Below are positions 1 to 9,376 of a DNA stretch of 64,000 nt, one piece after another. The position numbers and the translations under genes were made by a program. Position 1 is the first letter of the stretch. Each line of letters starts with the position of its first letter. The stretch lies in contig NZ_CP117880.1 in assembly GCF_028736175.1 (NCBI RefSeq), forward strand, positions 2,046,001 through 2,110,000, in the 5' to 3' direction. The stretch is from Sphingobacterium oryzagri. GTDB lineage: Bacteria; Bacteroidota; Bacteroidia; Sphingobacteriales; Sphingobacteriaceae. Under the pieces are notes generated by a model. It saw only the letters and a program-made list of their open reading frames with translations. It was not told the DNA's origin and searched no databases.

Positions 1-363
1 TGCCTTTTGCATGGTGGAGATGTCCAGCGTATATACCAGAATACACAGGGATACTGGTGGCGATAGCAATTGCTGTCTGATAATTTTCTGCGGCTCATTT
101 CCCATTTCGAGAAAGCACCCTTCCATTTTGACAAGGTATTCCCTCATCCTTATTTTTTGTTCTATTTGCTAATTGTTTGATTGTTATTGTTTTATATCTT
201 TTTCCTGGTTCGTGGAATATGTTTTGGTATGCCCATACCAAACAAAATAATATGAAAATGAACAAATCAAACAAGGTCAGCACCCGTCAAGACGATCGTG
301 CTTCAAAGAAGTCAAATCAAGTCTGTTTCTTAGGCTATTTCTACCACGCTTAAATCATACGCT
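1..363. other. Upstream region of the kdp operon, no certain gene
   Basis: No convincing complete gene lies here. A minus-strand frame starting at an ATG at position 105 stays open for 35 codons to the left edge and could be the N-terminus of a truncated gene, but I recognise nothing in it. The region contains a perfect 9-bp inverted repeat (listed separately). I found neither a good -24/-12 sigma-54 promoter nor a TAnnTTTG element, although the operon's own regulator is of the sigma-54 class. Confidence 0.4.
223..242. promoter_or_regulatory. Perfect 9-bp inverted repeat, candidate operator for kdp
   Basis: TTTGGTATG and its exact reverse complement are separated by two bases (CC). The site lies about 120 bp before the first small ORF of the kdp operon, where an enhancer for a sigma-54 response regulator would be expected. 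Binding by the regulator at 9376 is inference. Confidence 0.45.
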
Positions 364-447
364 ATGCTTACGATACTCCTTCTGTTAGCGGGGCTTGCTT
401 GCTTCTGGCTATTATATATGTCGGTTACTTTCTTCGACCATATTTAG
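364..447 (+). CDS. 27-aa single-TM peptide, first ORF of kdp operon
   Basis: A 27-codon ORF encodes a hydrophobic helix that begins MLTILLLLAGLACFW and ends in a short polar tail. It ends 17 bp before the next gene and runs with the kdp genes. The size and composition are like KdpF, but the genuine KdpF is the later ORF at 843, so this may be a second small membrane peptide of the complex. Short hydrophobic ORFs arise by chance, so confidence is moderate. Confidence 0.45.
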   Translation: MLTILLLLAGLACFWLLYMSVTFFDHI

Positions 448-463
448 TCGCCGCTTGTAATTT

Positions 464-835
464 ATGAAAAAGCTAAATCGATATCGGGCGAGTTACTTTC
501 TTGCCCAGCGCTGCACGGCGATTCAAAGCGATCTTCGGTCATTAGCGCAGAAACGCAACTTTCCTGGCTTGCTGCAAGCTGTGATCAATCACCTGCGCGT
601 ACTGCATGCTAATCGTGAATTTGTGACGATCAATGCGTACATCAACCACCTTAGTCGGGCATACGATCGTGGCAATGGCTGCGTCAGATACCTCATTGAA
701 AATCTGTTTGTGCGTTCGCTGGGCTTCCTAAAGAAAAATAGTACCCCTGCCGAGTGGATCGTATTGTATAATCATCTTCCCCTGGCATTTGTACACGTGT
801 ATGAGCAGCAACTGCGTGAAGAACCCCTTAAATAA
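464..835 (+). CDS. Conserved hypothetical protein of kdp operon
   Basis: This 123-aa soluble protein has no signal peptide or membrane segment and is rich in Arg, Leu and aromatic residues, with probable all-helical folding. It ends 8 bp before kdpF and is clearly co-oriented with the kdp operon. It resembles small uncharacterised Bacteroidota proteins of the DUF7674 type, judged by memory only. The position suggests an accessory or regulatory role in potassium uptake, which is inference. Confidence 0.75.
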   Translation: MKKLNRYRASYFLAQRCTAIQSDLRSLAQKRNFPGLLQAVINHLRVLHANREFVTINAYINHLSRAYDRGNGCVRYLIENLFVRSLGFLKKNSTPAEWIVLYNHLPLAFVHVYEQQLREEPLK

Positions 836-842
836 TAAAACA

Positions 843-920
843 ATGATACTTCTATTTATTGTCGCCATAGTCGTTTTCGTATACAGCTGCTATGTGCTTT
901 TGAAACCCGAAAAATTTTAA
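843..920 (+). CDS. kdpF: KdpF, small subunit of potassium-transporting ATPase
   Basis: This 25-aa peptide is one transmembrane helix followed by a C-terminal LLKPEKF. That closely matches the KdpF pattern of a helix ending in Y-x-L-x-x-P-E-x-F. KdpF is a lipid-like stabilising subunit of the KdpFABC complex in the inner membrane. It lies 24 bp before kdpA, the classical position. It is far below usual gene-calling length. Confidence 0.85.
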   Translation: MILLFIVAIVVFVYSCYVLLKPEKF

Positions 921-944
921 GCATACCTCTTTCTTTTATCAAAA

Positions 945-2636
945 ATGAATACAGAAATCTTTGGAATAATTTTCATGTTTATCGTTTCGGTCGTCCTCGC
1001 GATACCGCTAGGTAAATATATCGCCAGGGTGTACGGTGCGGAACGCACGTTCTTGGATAAGCTCTTCCAGCCTATAGAGCGATTACTTTACAAAATAAGT
1101 GGCATTGATCCGCATGTGGAGATGGGTTGGAAACAACATATGGCGGCGATGCTGAGCATCAATCTCCTGTGGTTCCTGCTGTCCATGTTGATCTTGATGA
1201 CACAAGGATCACTCCCCTTAAATCCTGATGGCAACCCGAGCATGTCTGCCGACCTGGCATTTAACACGTCGATATCCTTTTTGGTCAATTGCGACCTGCA
1301 ACACTACTCGGGTGAGTCGGGTGTAAGCTACCTCGGTCAATGCTGGTTGATGTTTTTGCAGTTTGTTTCTGCAGCAACGGGTATGGCGGCCGTGGTTGTT
1401 CTTTTCCGCGCTTTCAGAGATAAAACGGTCACCGGATTGGGTAATTTCTATGTATACTTTGTTAAGTCGTCCACACGTATCCTGTTACCGTTATCGCTTA
1501 TGTTGGCTGTGTTGCTTGTTTTCGAAGGTACGCCGATGACTTTTGAAGGGAAAGATACCATAGTAACCCTTCAAGGCGATACCGTGGAGGTATCACGCGG
1601 ACCTGTGGCTGCTTTTGTCGCCATTAAGCATATCGGTACCAATGGCGGCGGATTTTATGGCGCTAATTCGGCGCATCCGTTAGAAAATCCCAGCTACCTG
1701 AGCAATATGGCTGAAATGATCGGGCAGCTCATCGTTCCGCTTGCCATGATCTTTGCTTTCGGTCATTTTATTCGTCGGCGTAAGTTTTCCTGGATCATCT
1801 TCGGCGTTATGACGGTAGGTTTCCTGCTGTTGAGCATTCCGAATGTGCTGATGGAGATGAACGGTAATCCAGCGATTGCGCAAATGGGCGTCGACAACAG
1901 CCTGGGCGCTATGGAAGGCAAAGAAACGCGTATTGGAGCCGCAGCGTCGGGATTTTGGAGTATCGCAACGACGGCTATTTCTACCGGATCGGTCAATGCT
2001 ATGCACGACAGTACGATGCCGCTTTCGGGAATGAACCAACTGCTGGCCATGATGGTCAATGCCTTTTACGGCGGCTGTGGCGTGGGACTGCTCAACTTCT
2101 TTATCTACATTGTTTTGGCCGTTTTCATCAGCGGTTTAATGGTAGGACGCACACCGGAATTTCTAGGTAAAAAAGTAGAAGCGCGCGAGATGAAGATCGC
2201 TATGATCATCGCCTTGGTGCATCCCTTCCTAATCTTGGTAGGCACCGGTCTGGCTACGGCTTTGCCTGCGCTAGGCGCCTCCACACTAAACAATCCAGGC
2301 TTTCACGGCTTCAGCGAGATCCTGTATGAATATACCTCTTCATCGGCCAACAATGGTAGCGGTTTTGAAGGGCTTGGCGACAATACCTTGTGGTGGAATA
2401 TCAGTACCGGTATCGTGCTCCTGCTTTCTCGTTTTCTTCCTATTATCGGTCCAGTAGCCATCGCCGGCTTGATGGCGCAAAAGAAATACATTCCGGAAGG
2501 CGAGGGCACACTGAAGACCGATACGGGCACCTTTGGCATGATGATCTTCACGGTGATCGTGATCATCGCAGCCCTGTCTTTCTTTCCGGCACTGGCGCTC
2601 GGTCCGATTGCCGAATATTTTTCTATGATCTACTAA
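945..2636 (+). CDS. kdpA: KdpA, potassium-binding channel-like subunit
   Basis: At 563 aa this is the full family length. KdpA is the superfamily-of-K-transporters subunit that binds and conducts K+ in the inner membrane. The sequence shows about ten hydrophobic segments and the conserved TNGGGFYGANSAHP filter region around residue 233. The start is an ATG 24 bp after kdpF, followed at once by the first membrane helix. kdpB begins 21 bp after its stop, so the genes are co-transcribed. Confidence 0.98.
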   Translation: MNTEIFGIIFMFIVSVVLAIPLGKYIARVYGAERTFLDKLFQPIERLLYKISGIDPHVEMGWKQHMAAMLSINLLWFLLSMLILMTQGSLPLNPDGNPSMSADLAFNTSISFLVNCDLQHYSGESGVSYLGQCWLMFLQFVSAATGMAAVVVLFRAFRDKTVTGLGNFYVYFVKSSTRILLPLSLMLAVLLVFEGTPMTFEGKDTIVTLQGDTVEVSRGPVAAFVAIKHIGTNGGGFYGANSAHPLENPSYLSNMAEMIGQLIVPLAMIFAFGHFIRRRKFSWIIFGVMTVGFLLLSIPNVLMEMNGNPAIAQMGVDNSLGAMEGKETRIGAAASGFWSIATTAISTGSVNAMHDSTMPLSGMNQLLAMMVNAFYGGCGVGLLNFFIYIVLAVFISGLMVGRTPEFLGKKVEAREMKIAMIIALVHPFLILVGTGLATALPALGASTLNNPGFHGFSEILYEYTSSSANNGSGFEGLGDNTLWWNISTGIVLLLSRFLPIIGPVAIAGLMAQKKYIPEGEGTLKTDTGTFGMMIFTVIVIIAALSFFPALALGPIAEYFSMIY

Positions 2637-2657
2637 TAGCCTCAAAAAAATTAAGAA

Positions 2658-4667
2658 ATGAGCAAGAATCAATCATTGTTTCAAAAAGAGATGGTTCAGC
2701 AGGCGTTGAAACAATCGTTTGTTAAGCTGAACCCTAAAATATTATTCCGCAACCCGGTGATGTTCACCGTGGAAGTCGGTACGCTGATTATGGCCGTGGT
2801 ATGCCTCTGGATTTTGACAGGCGAGCAATCGCAAGGTGGCTTTGGCTATAACTTCATCGTGTTTATTATCCTGTTATTAACGCTTTTGTTCGGCAATTTT
2901 GCCGAAGCCATTGCCGAAGCGCGTGGCAAGGCGCAAGCGGATAGCTTGCGCAAAACCCGCGAAGAAACGCCAGCCAAGCTACGGAGCGGGCAGGTTGTTT
3001 CTTCTGCGCAGCTCAAAAAAGGCGATGTTTTTGTGTGCGAGGCAGGTGATGTTATTCCGGCAGACGGTGAGATTATCGAAGGTTTGGCGACCATAGACGA
3101 AAGTGCCATCACGGGCGAGTCGGCACCCGTAATTCGCGAAGCCGGAGGCGATAAGAGCTCCGTGACGGGCGGTACCAAGGTGCTATCTGATAGCATAGCT
3201 GTCCGGGTAAGCACGCAGCCAGGCGAGAGTTTTCTAGATAAAATGATCGCTTTGGTGGAAGGTGCAAGCCGCCAAAAGACGCCTAACGAGATCGCCCTGA
3301 CGATTCTCCTGGCTGGCTTCACGTTGGTCTTTATCATTGTGACGGTGACGCTAAAGCCTTTTGCCGATTATGCAAACGTGCATATCACCATTGCTTCGTT
3401 TATTGCGCTTTTCGTGTGTTTGATACCAACAACTATCGGCGGTCTTCTGTCGGCCATCGGTATTGCGGGGATGGATCGCGCTTTGCGCGCCAACGTGATT
3501 ACAAAAAGTGGTAAAGCGGTAGAAACGGCCGGTGATATCGATGTCTTGTTGCTTGACAAGACGGGCACGATTACGATCGGAAACCGAAAGGCCACCCAGT
3601 TTCATACGGCTAAGGGCGTGGATAAGGAAACGCTTACGAAGGCCGCGGTGCTCAGCTCGATGGCCGATGAAACGCCCGAAGGTAAATCCGTGATAGAGCT
3701 GGCAGGCATCAACCCGCTAAGCTATGGCGTGAAAGATCCTGTGTTTATTAAGTTTACGGCCGAAACGCGCAGCTCGGGCATTGACTTTGCGGGCACGCGC
3801 ATCCGAAAAGGAGCTACGGATGCCATTCGTGGCATGGTGCTCGCAGCAGGCCATACTTTCCCGGGCGAGCTGGAGGATGTCGTACGAACGATTGCACAAA
3901 ATGGCGGTACGCCGTTGGTCGTGAGCGAAAACGAAGTGGCGCTGGGCGTTATCGAGTTGCAGGATATTATTAAAACCGGTATACAAGAACGTTTTGCGCG
4001 GCTACGTAAGATGGGCATCAAGACGGTGATGGTAACGGGTGATAATCCGCTTACAGCCAAATATATCGCTGAGAAGGCTGGCGTAGATGATTTTATTGCC
4101 GAGGCCAAACCTGAGGATAAGATGAACTACATCAAAAGAGAACAGGGCGAAGGACGATTGGTCGCCATGATGGGGGATGGTACAAACGACGCACCAGCAC
4201 TCGCTCAAGCGGATGTGGGTGTGGCGATGAACAGCGGAACGCAGGCGGCGAAAGAGGCTGGAAATATGGTAGATCTGGATAACGATCCAACCAAGCTAAT
4301 CGAAGTGGTCGAGATCGGTAAACAACTGCTAATGACACGTGGTACGCTGACTACCTTCAGTATTGCTAACGATGTGGCGAAGTATTTTGCTATTATCCCA
4401 GCGCTTTTCATTACCGCTATTCCAGCTTTGCAGGGCTTAAACATTATGAATCTGCAAAGCCCGCAAAGCGCCATCTTGTCTGCCGTTATCTTTAATGCCA
4501 TTATTATCCCGATGCTCATTCCATTGGCGTTAAAAGGGGTCGCCTACAAGCCTATTGGCGCTAGCGCACTGCTGCGTCGTAACCTGTTGATTTTCGGTCT
4601 GGGCGGTATTTTAATACCATTCGTTGGAATCAAGCTCATCGATCTGTTGGTTTCAACCTTTATCTAG
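2658..4667 (+). CDS. kdpB: KdpB, P-type ATPase subunit of potassium transporter
   Basis: This 669-aa catalytic subunit couples ATP hydrolysis to K+ import. Visible P-type ATPase motifs are TGES in the actuator domain, DKTGT with the phosphorylated Asp at residue 300, and GDGTNDAP starting at residue 506. Membrane segments flank the cytoplasmic domains. Length is close to the family norm of about 680. It sits between kdpA and kdpC in the standard order. Confidence 0.98.
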   Translation: MSKNQSLFQKEMVQQALKQSFVKLNPKILFRNPVMFTVEVGTLIMAVVCLWILTGEQSQGGFGYNFIVFIILLLTLLFGNFAEAIAEARGKAQADSLRKTREETPAKLRSGQVVSSAQLKKGDVFVCEAGDVIPADGEIIEGLATIDESAITGESAPVIREAGGDKSSVTGGTKVLSDSIAVRVSTQPGESFLDKMIALVEGASRQKTPNEIALTILLAGFTLVFIIVTVTLKPFADYANVHITIASFIALFVCLIPTTIGGLLSAIGIAGMDRALRANVITKSGKAVETAGDIDVLLLDKTGTITIGNRKATQFHTAKGVDKETLTKAAVLSSMADETPEGKSVIELAGINPLSYGVKDPVFIKFTAETRSSGIDFAGTRIRKGATDAIRGMVLAAGHTFPGELEDVVRTIAQNGGTPLVVSENEVALGVIELQDIIKTGIQERFARLRKMGIKTVMVTGDNPLTAKYIAEKAGVDDFIAEAKPEDKMNYIKREQGEGRLVAMMGDGTNDAPALAQADVGVAMNSGTQAAKEAGNMVDLDNDPTKLIEVVEIGKQLLMTRGTLTTFSIANDVAKYFAIIPALFITAIPALQGLNIMNLQSPQSAILSAVIFNAIIIPMLIPLALKGVAYKPIGASALLRRNLLIFGLGGILIPFVGIKLIDLLVSTFI

Positions 4668-4725
4668 TAGCCTTTAATGCATTTCGGCGCTAAACACATA
4701 GAGTACAAAAGTTATCACTAAAAAA

Positions 4726-5292
4726 ATGAAAACACATTTATTTCCCGCTATAAAATTAACGATCCTGCTGATCGTCCTGCTTACGGTAATCTATCCAGCA
4801 GTCGTCTGGGGTATTGCCCAGCTTTCTTCTGCTGCGGGCGAAGGACAGACGCTTACGGCTCAAGGCAAAACGTATTACCGCAATATTGGTCAGTCTTTTA
4901 CGCAGGATAAGTATTTCTGGTCCCGCCCGTCAGCTGTCGGATACAATGCCGCCGGATCTGCGGGCAGCAACAAAGGACCGTCGAATCAAGAATACCTCGC
5001 AACGGTGCAGATGCGCATCGATACGCTGTTGGCACATAACCCCGGCATTACGGTTTCACAAATTCCTATGGATCTGGTGACGGCAAGTGGAAGCGGGCTT
5101 GATCCCGATTTTTCGGTGCAGGCGGCTAAAGTGCAGGTGGCACGTATTGCCAAGATTCGAAATATCCCGGAAGCAAAACTTATTTCCCTTATTAATATGC
5201 ATACGGAGCGTCCATTATTGGGACTTTTCGGACCGGAAAGAATCAATGTACTGGCCTTGAATAGCGCACTGGACAAACTCTCCTCCAACTAA
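4726..5292 (+). CDS. kdpC: KdpC, accessory subunit of potassium transporter
   Basis: This 188-aa protein has one N-terminal membrane helix and a soluble domain, as KdpC does. The conserved QSFTQDKYFWSRPSA and the late DPDFSVQAA and PLLGLFG motifs are present. KdpC assists ATP binding by KdpB at the complex periphery. It follows kdpB by 58 bp. Confidence 0.97.
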   Translation: MKTHLFPAIKLTILLIVLLTVIYPAVVWGIAQLSSAAGEGQTLTAQGKTYYRNIGQSFTQDKYFWSRPSAVGYNAAGSAGSNKGPSNQEYLATVQMRIDTLLAHNPGITVSQIPMDLVTASGSGLDPDFSVQAAKVQVARIAKIRNIPEAKLISLINMHTERPLLGLFGPERINVLALNSALDKLSSN

Positions 5293-5342
5293 AAAGTATA
5301 GAAGAAAATTAAACTTACTGTGTTAATAAACAATCATTAGCT

Positions 5343-6428
5343 ATGAACAAAATCGTATGGCTCGCTAGCGTGTTGCTGGGTTTTACCAAAACATTGTGCG
5401 CGCAGGAGCAACCATCAAACCCACTGACGATCAGTGGTTATGCCGAAACTTATTATTTATATGACTTTAATAACCCGCTGAACAACAGTCGACCAGGATT
5501 TGTGTACAGCCATAACCGGAATAACGAAGTGAGTGTCAATCTTGCCTTTATCAAAGCGGCTTACAACACGCAAACGGTACGCGCTAATCTAGCTTTGGCG
5601 GCGGGCAGCTACATGAATGCCAACTACGCTGCTGAGCCAGGCGTGCTGAAAAATATCTACGAGGCTAATGCCGGCCTGAAGATCTCGCAACAGCATAACC
5701 TCTGGATTGATGCGGGTATTTTTGCTTCGCATCTGGGCTTTGAAAGCGCGATAGGTAAGGATAACTGGACGCTTACACGCAGTTTATTTGCCGATAATTC
5801 GCCTTATTATGAGGCTGGCGCTAAGATCTCGTATACTTCGCCTAGCGGCCGTTGGTTTCTCAGTGGTTTGCTGCTCAACGGCTGGCAGCGTATACAACGG
5901 GTAGACGGGAACACAACGCCTGCTTTTGGTCACCAGATCGTCTACAAGCCGAGCGATAAACTGACGTTAAACAGCAGCTCATTCGTGGGCAATGATAAGG
6001 CCGATAGTGTTAGGCAAATGCGCTATTTTCATAACTTTTACGCTATTTATCAGCTTAGCACGCACTTTGCTATCACCGTCGGCTTTGATATTGGTATGGA
6101 GCAGAAAGAAAAGGGTAGCAGGAGCTATAACACTTGGTATACGCCTGTGCTGCTGACCAAATATGCGCCAACGGCTAAATTTAGCTTGACCGCAAGGGGT
6201 GAATATTATAGCGATGCGCATGGCGTAATTATCGCTGCGAGCGATACACCCGGTGGATTTGATACTTTTGGTTATTCGTTGAACGCGGATTATGCTATCT
6301 TCGATCATGTGGTTTGGCGAGCGGAACTGCGTAACCTGCAAGCAAAGCGGGACACTTTTCCGGATCGATCGGGCGTGTTGAACAACAATAGCCCGACTAT
6401 CGCCACGGCTATTGCTGTTAGTTTTTAG
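5343..6428 (+). CDS. Outer-membrane beta-barrel porin of kdp operon
   Basis: This 361-aa protein has an N-terminal signal peptide ending near residue 20 (LCAQEQP) and then alternating aromatic/polar strands typical of a barrel. It ends in IAVSF, a terminal Phe as in outer-membrane proteins. It resembles the OmpL-like 'porin-2' barrels. Its place between kdpC and the kdpD half suggests that K+ entry across the outer membrane is co-regulated with the pump, which is inference from order. Confidence 0.85.
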   Translation: MNKIVWLASVLLGFTKTLCAQEQPSNPLTISGYAETYYLYDFNNPLNNSRPGFVYSHNRNNEVSVNLAFIKAAYNTQTVRANLALAAGSYMNANYAAEPGVLKNIYEANAGLKISQQHNLWIDAGIFASHLGFESAIGKDNWTLTRSLFADNSPYYEAGAKISYTSPSGRWFLSGLLLNGWQRIQRVDGNTTPAFGHQIVYKPSDKLTLNSSSFVGNDKADSVRQMRYFHNFYAIYQLSTHFAITVGFDIGMEQKEKGSRSYNTWYTPVLLTKYAPTAKFSLTARGEYYSDAHGVIIAASDTPGGFDTFGYSLNADYAIFDHVVWRAELRNLQAKRDTFPDRSGVLNNNSPTIATAIAVSF

Positions 6429-6501
6429 CAACGGTTTTCGTTTTCCTTGCGGTGCTTCAACAGCCTGCGAGGAATTTTTGTAGGATTATAGTGTGTAGCA
6501 A

Positions 6502-7623
6502 ATGGAAGAACGAAAGAGCGCGGAACACTTTATGGAGCTGGTGACCCGATCTAGAAGGGGAAAGTTCAAACTGTATGTCGGCATGAGTGCAGGCGTAGGA
6601 AAAACATACCGCATGTTGCAGGAAGCGCATCTCTTGCTTAAAAACGGTATTGACGTGAAAATAGGTTATATTGAAACGCACGGACGTAAGGAAACACAGG
6701 CGCTGCTGGATGGCTTGCCACAGATTGCATTAAGAAGGCTGTTTTACAAAGGTAAAGAGTTGGAAGAGTTGGATGTCGATGCGCTGTTGCAGATTCGGCC
6801 AGAGGTGGTTCTAATCGATGAACTCGCGCATAGTAATATTGAGGGTAGTAAGAACGACAAACGTTGGCAGGACGTGTTGGAAATCTTGGCGGCCGGAGTC
6901 AATGTCATTAGTGCGGTTAATATACAGCATCTGGAAAGTCTGCATGACGAGATTCTGGCGATTACGGGCGTAGATGTCAGCGAGCGGGTGCCAGATAGTG
7001 TTATCGACCAGGCGGACGACGTCGTCAATATTGATCTTACGGCGGAGGAACTCATTACGCGTTTACGTGAGGGAAAAATTTATGACGCGTCAAAAATTCC
7101 GGCGGCGTTAAACAACTTCTTTAAAAATGACCATATCTTGCAGCTGCGCGAATTGGCTTTAAAAGAAGTGGCCTCGCAGGTGCAGCGCAAGGTGGAGACC
7201 GAGGTTGTGCACGAACGCCCGGTAAGGAAGGAATGCTTTATGGCTTGCATAAGCTCGAATGAAAAGACTGCGAGAACGGTTATCCGCAAAACAGCGCGAC
7301 TTGCCGGCTATTATAACAGCCGTTGGTTTGTGCTTTACGTCCAACTGCCGAAAGAACGTGCCGATCGAATAGCGCTGGATAAACAACGGCATTTGATCAA
7401 TAACTTTAAGTTGGCGAGCACACTTGGCGCAGAGATTATCAAGCTGGAGGGTCGCCATATCGTGCGTGAGATTATGGCGCAGTGCGAACTTCGGAAAATC
7501 AGCACGGTGTGTATTGGTAAACCACACCTTTCGTTGGGCAGGCTTATCCTCGCGAGTGATACTTTTCGGGTACTGCTGCGGAAGCTGGCGAACGAAAATA
7601 TTGATTTAGTGATCTTATCTTAG
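6502..7623 (+). CDS. kdpD: KdpD N-terminal sensor protein without kinase
   Basis: At 373 aa this has only the cytoplasmic N-terminal half of KdpD. The Walker A-like GMSAGVGKTYRM is near residue 30, GYIETHGRKE follows, then a Walker B-like LIDELAHSN, and a universal-stress-protein-like domain fills about residues 245-373. It has no membrane helices and no histidine-kinase domain. The adjacent gene encodes a separate membrane kinase, so the two probably act together as a split KdpD. Confidence 0.9.
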   Translation: MEERKSAEHFMELVTRSRRGKFKLYVGMSAGVGKTYRMLQEAHLLLKNGIDVKIGYIETHGRKETQALLDGLPQIALRRLFYKGKELEELDVDALLQIRPEVVLIDELAHSNIEGSKNDKRWQDVLEILAAGVNVISAVNIQHLESLHDEILAITGVDVSERVPDSVIDQADDVVNIDLTAEELITRLREGKIYDASKIPAALNNFFKNDHILQLRELALKEVASQVQRKVETEVVHERPVRKECFMACISSNEKTARTVIRKTARLAGYYNSRWFVLYVQLPKERADRIALDKQRHLINNFKLASTLGAEIIKLEGRHIVREIMAQCELRKISTVCIGKPHLSLGRLILASDTFRVLLRKLANENIDLVILS

Positions 7624-7648
7624 GAAAAAATTAAGCATTGGGGAAGCG

Positions 7649-9376
7649 ATGAAAATAAAAACGAAATTGATTGTTGCGGTGGGCACCCTGTTTTTGATGG
7701 TGTTTTTGCTAGCCGCGTTAAGTGGCTGGTACATCAACCAATTGAAAAAGGACACGAATAGTATTCTGGCAGCTAACTACAATAGTTTGCTATATACGCG
7801 AAATATGTTACTGGCTTTGGATGAGCTGCCAAGAGACCCGCAAGCGTTTATTCGCTTTCAGGAAAACTTGACCAAACAGCAGCACAATATTACCGAAGTA
7901 GGCGAACGGGAGGCTACCGGGGCTATTGCTGCATATTTTGAAGCGGTAAAGCGTGATCCAGATAATACCGCTGCCAAATCAAACATTCGAAAGGCCAGCG
8001 ACGATTTGATGCGTCTGAACATGGATGCCATTGCCTTGAAAAGTGGCATTGCAGATCAAACCGCAGAAGATGCGATTATTATTTTGTCGGTAGCGGGCGT
8101 GTTGTGCTTTGTGGTTGCCTTTACTTTGTTGATCAATCTGCCCGCCAATGTGGCCAACCCTATTCGAAAACTAACAGCGAGCATCAAGCAGATTGCTGCC
8201 GAAAATTACCGGGAACGGGTGCATTTTAGTGGGGGCGATGAGTTTTCCGAACTCGCGCGTTCGTTTAACACGATGGCCGAAAAGTTGGAAGAATATTCGG
8301 AAAGTCGACTGGATGATGTTTTGCAGGCTAAAAAGCGCATCGAGACCTTGGTCGATAATATGCATGACCCGGTGATTGGGGTTGATGAGCATCGACAGGT
8401 GATTTTTATTAATGAAGAAGCGTTGAAAGTTACCGCTTTGCGCAGTGCCGATGTTTTAAACAAGTCGGTTACCGAACTTGCTTTGCACAATGATCTGCTG
8501 CGCGATATTTTTAAGGATGTCGATACACCAGCAACAGGGCAACAATTTGACTATACCATAAAGATATACGCTGATAAAAAACAGAGCTACTTTGAGAAAG
8601 ACGTCGTTGATATCAACATTGTACCCACCGGCGAGCAGGCGCTGAAATACATAGGGCAAGTTATTATCCTCAAAAATATTACGCCTTTTAAGGAAATGGA
8701 TTTGGCAAAAACCAATTTTATAGGCACCGTCTCCCATGAATTTAAAACCCCCATAGCGGCTATACAGATGAGCGTGCAGCTGTTGCGAAATGACCGGATT
8801 GGGAGCTTGAATGGCGAACAAAAGCAGCTGCTGGAAGGTATAAAAGAAGATTCGGATCGACTTTTGGCTATTACAAAAGAGCTGTTAACCATGACACAGG
8901 TAGATAGCGGCGCGATTCAATTGAATGTGCACGAGTCGGCCGTAGTTCCCATGTTGGAATATGCGGTGAAGGCCAATCGCGTTGCTGCCGAGCACAAACA
9001 GGTCGTGCTGCAAGTGACGGTCGGCGATGGTATTGAAAAAGTTTGGGCAGATAATGAAAAAACAGCCTGGGTATTGACGAATTTTGTTTCTAATGCCATT
9101 CGGTATTCCCACGAAAATACAACGGTGCAGATCCGTGTGGATCAGGTAGGTCATCGGATTCGATTTTCCGTTATCGATCAGGGGCAGGGCATCGAACCTA
9201 AGTATATCGATCGTATATTTGAACGTTATTTTCGTGTGCCCGGAGCGCGACGTGGGGGCACGGGTTTAGGACTGAGCATCAGTAAAGAATTTATTGAAGC
9301 GCAGGGTGGCGAGATCTCGGTTGAAAGCGAGTTTGGAGCCGGCAGTTGCTTTTTCTTTTATTTAAAAAGTGCATAA
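7649..9376 (+). CDS. Membrane sensor histidine kinase (HAMP-PAS-HisKA-HATPase)
   Basis: This 575-aa kinase has a TM helix at about residues 7-28, a periplasmic sensor region, a second TM at about 145-168, a HAMP domain, a PAS-like domain near 230-350, then HisKA with phospho-acceptor His363 (VSHEFKTP). A HATPase follows with N, G1 and G2 boxes (DQGQGI, GGTGLGLSI). Its stop codon overlaps the ATG of the response regulator by one base (TAATG), so they are translationally coupled partners. It probably supplies the kinase function missing from the KdpD half. Confidence 0.93.
   Translation: MKIKTKLIVAVGTLFLMVFLLAALSGWYINQLKKDTNSILAANYNSLLYTRNMLLALDELPRDPQAFIRFQENLTKQQHNITEVGEREATGAIAAYFEAVKRDPDNTAAKSNIRKASDDLMRLNMDAIALKSGIADQTAEDAIIILSVAGVLCFVVAFTLLINLPANVANPIRKLTASIKQIAAENYRERVHFSGGDEFSELARSFNTMAEKLEEYSESRLDDVLQAKKRIETLVDNMHDPVIGVDEHRQVIFINEEALKVTALRSADVLNKSVTELALHNDLLRDIFKDVDTPATGQQFDYTIKIYADKKQSYFEKDVVDINIVPTGEQALKYIGQVIILKNITPFKEMDLAKTNFIGTVSHEFKTPIAAIQMSVQLLRNDRIGSLNGEQKQLLEGIKEDSDRLLAITKELLTMTQVDSGAIQLNVHESAVVPMLEYAVKANRVAAEHKQVVLQVTVGDGIEKVWADNEKTAWVLTNFVSNAIRYSHENTTVQIRVDQVGHRIRFSVIDQGQGIEPKYIDRIFERYFRVPGARRGGTGLGLSISKEFIEAQGGEISVESEFGAGSCFFFYLKSA

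Noticed and set aside
58..74. TGGC..TTGCT resembling a sigma-54 -24/-12 promoter
   Set aside because: The GG-to-GC distance is one base too long for a functional site, and it lies about 300 bp from the first kdp ORF.
95..283. 62-codon minus-strand frame with an N-terminal hydrophobic stretch
   Set aside because: It covers the kdp upstream palindrome, has no recognisable family pattern and no promoter; probably chance.
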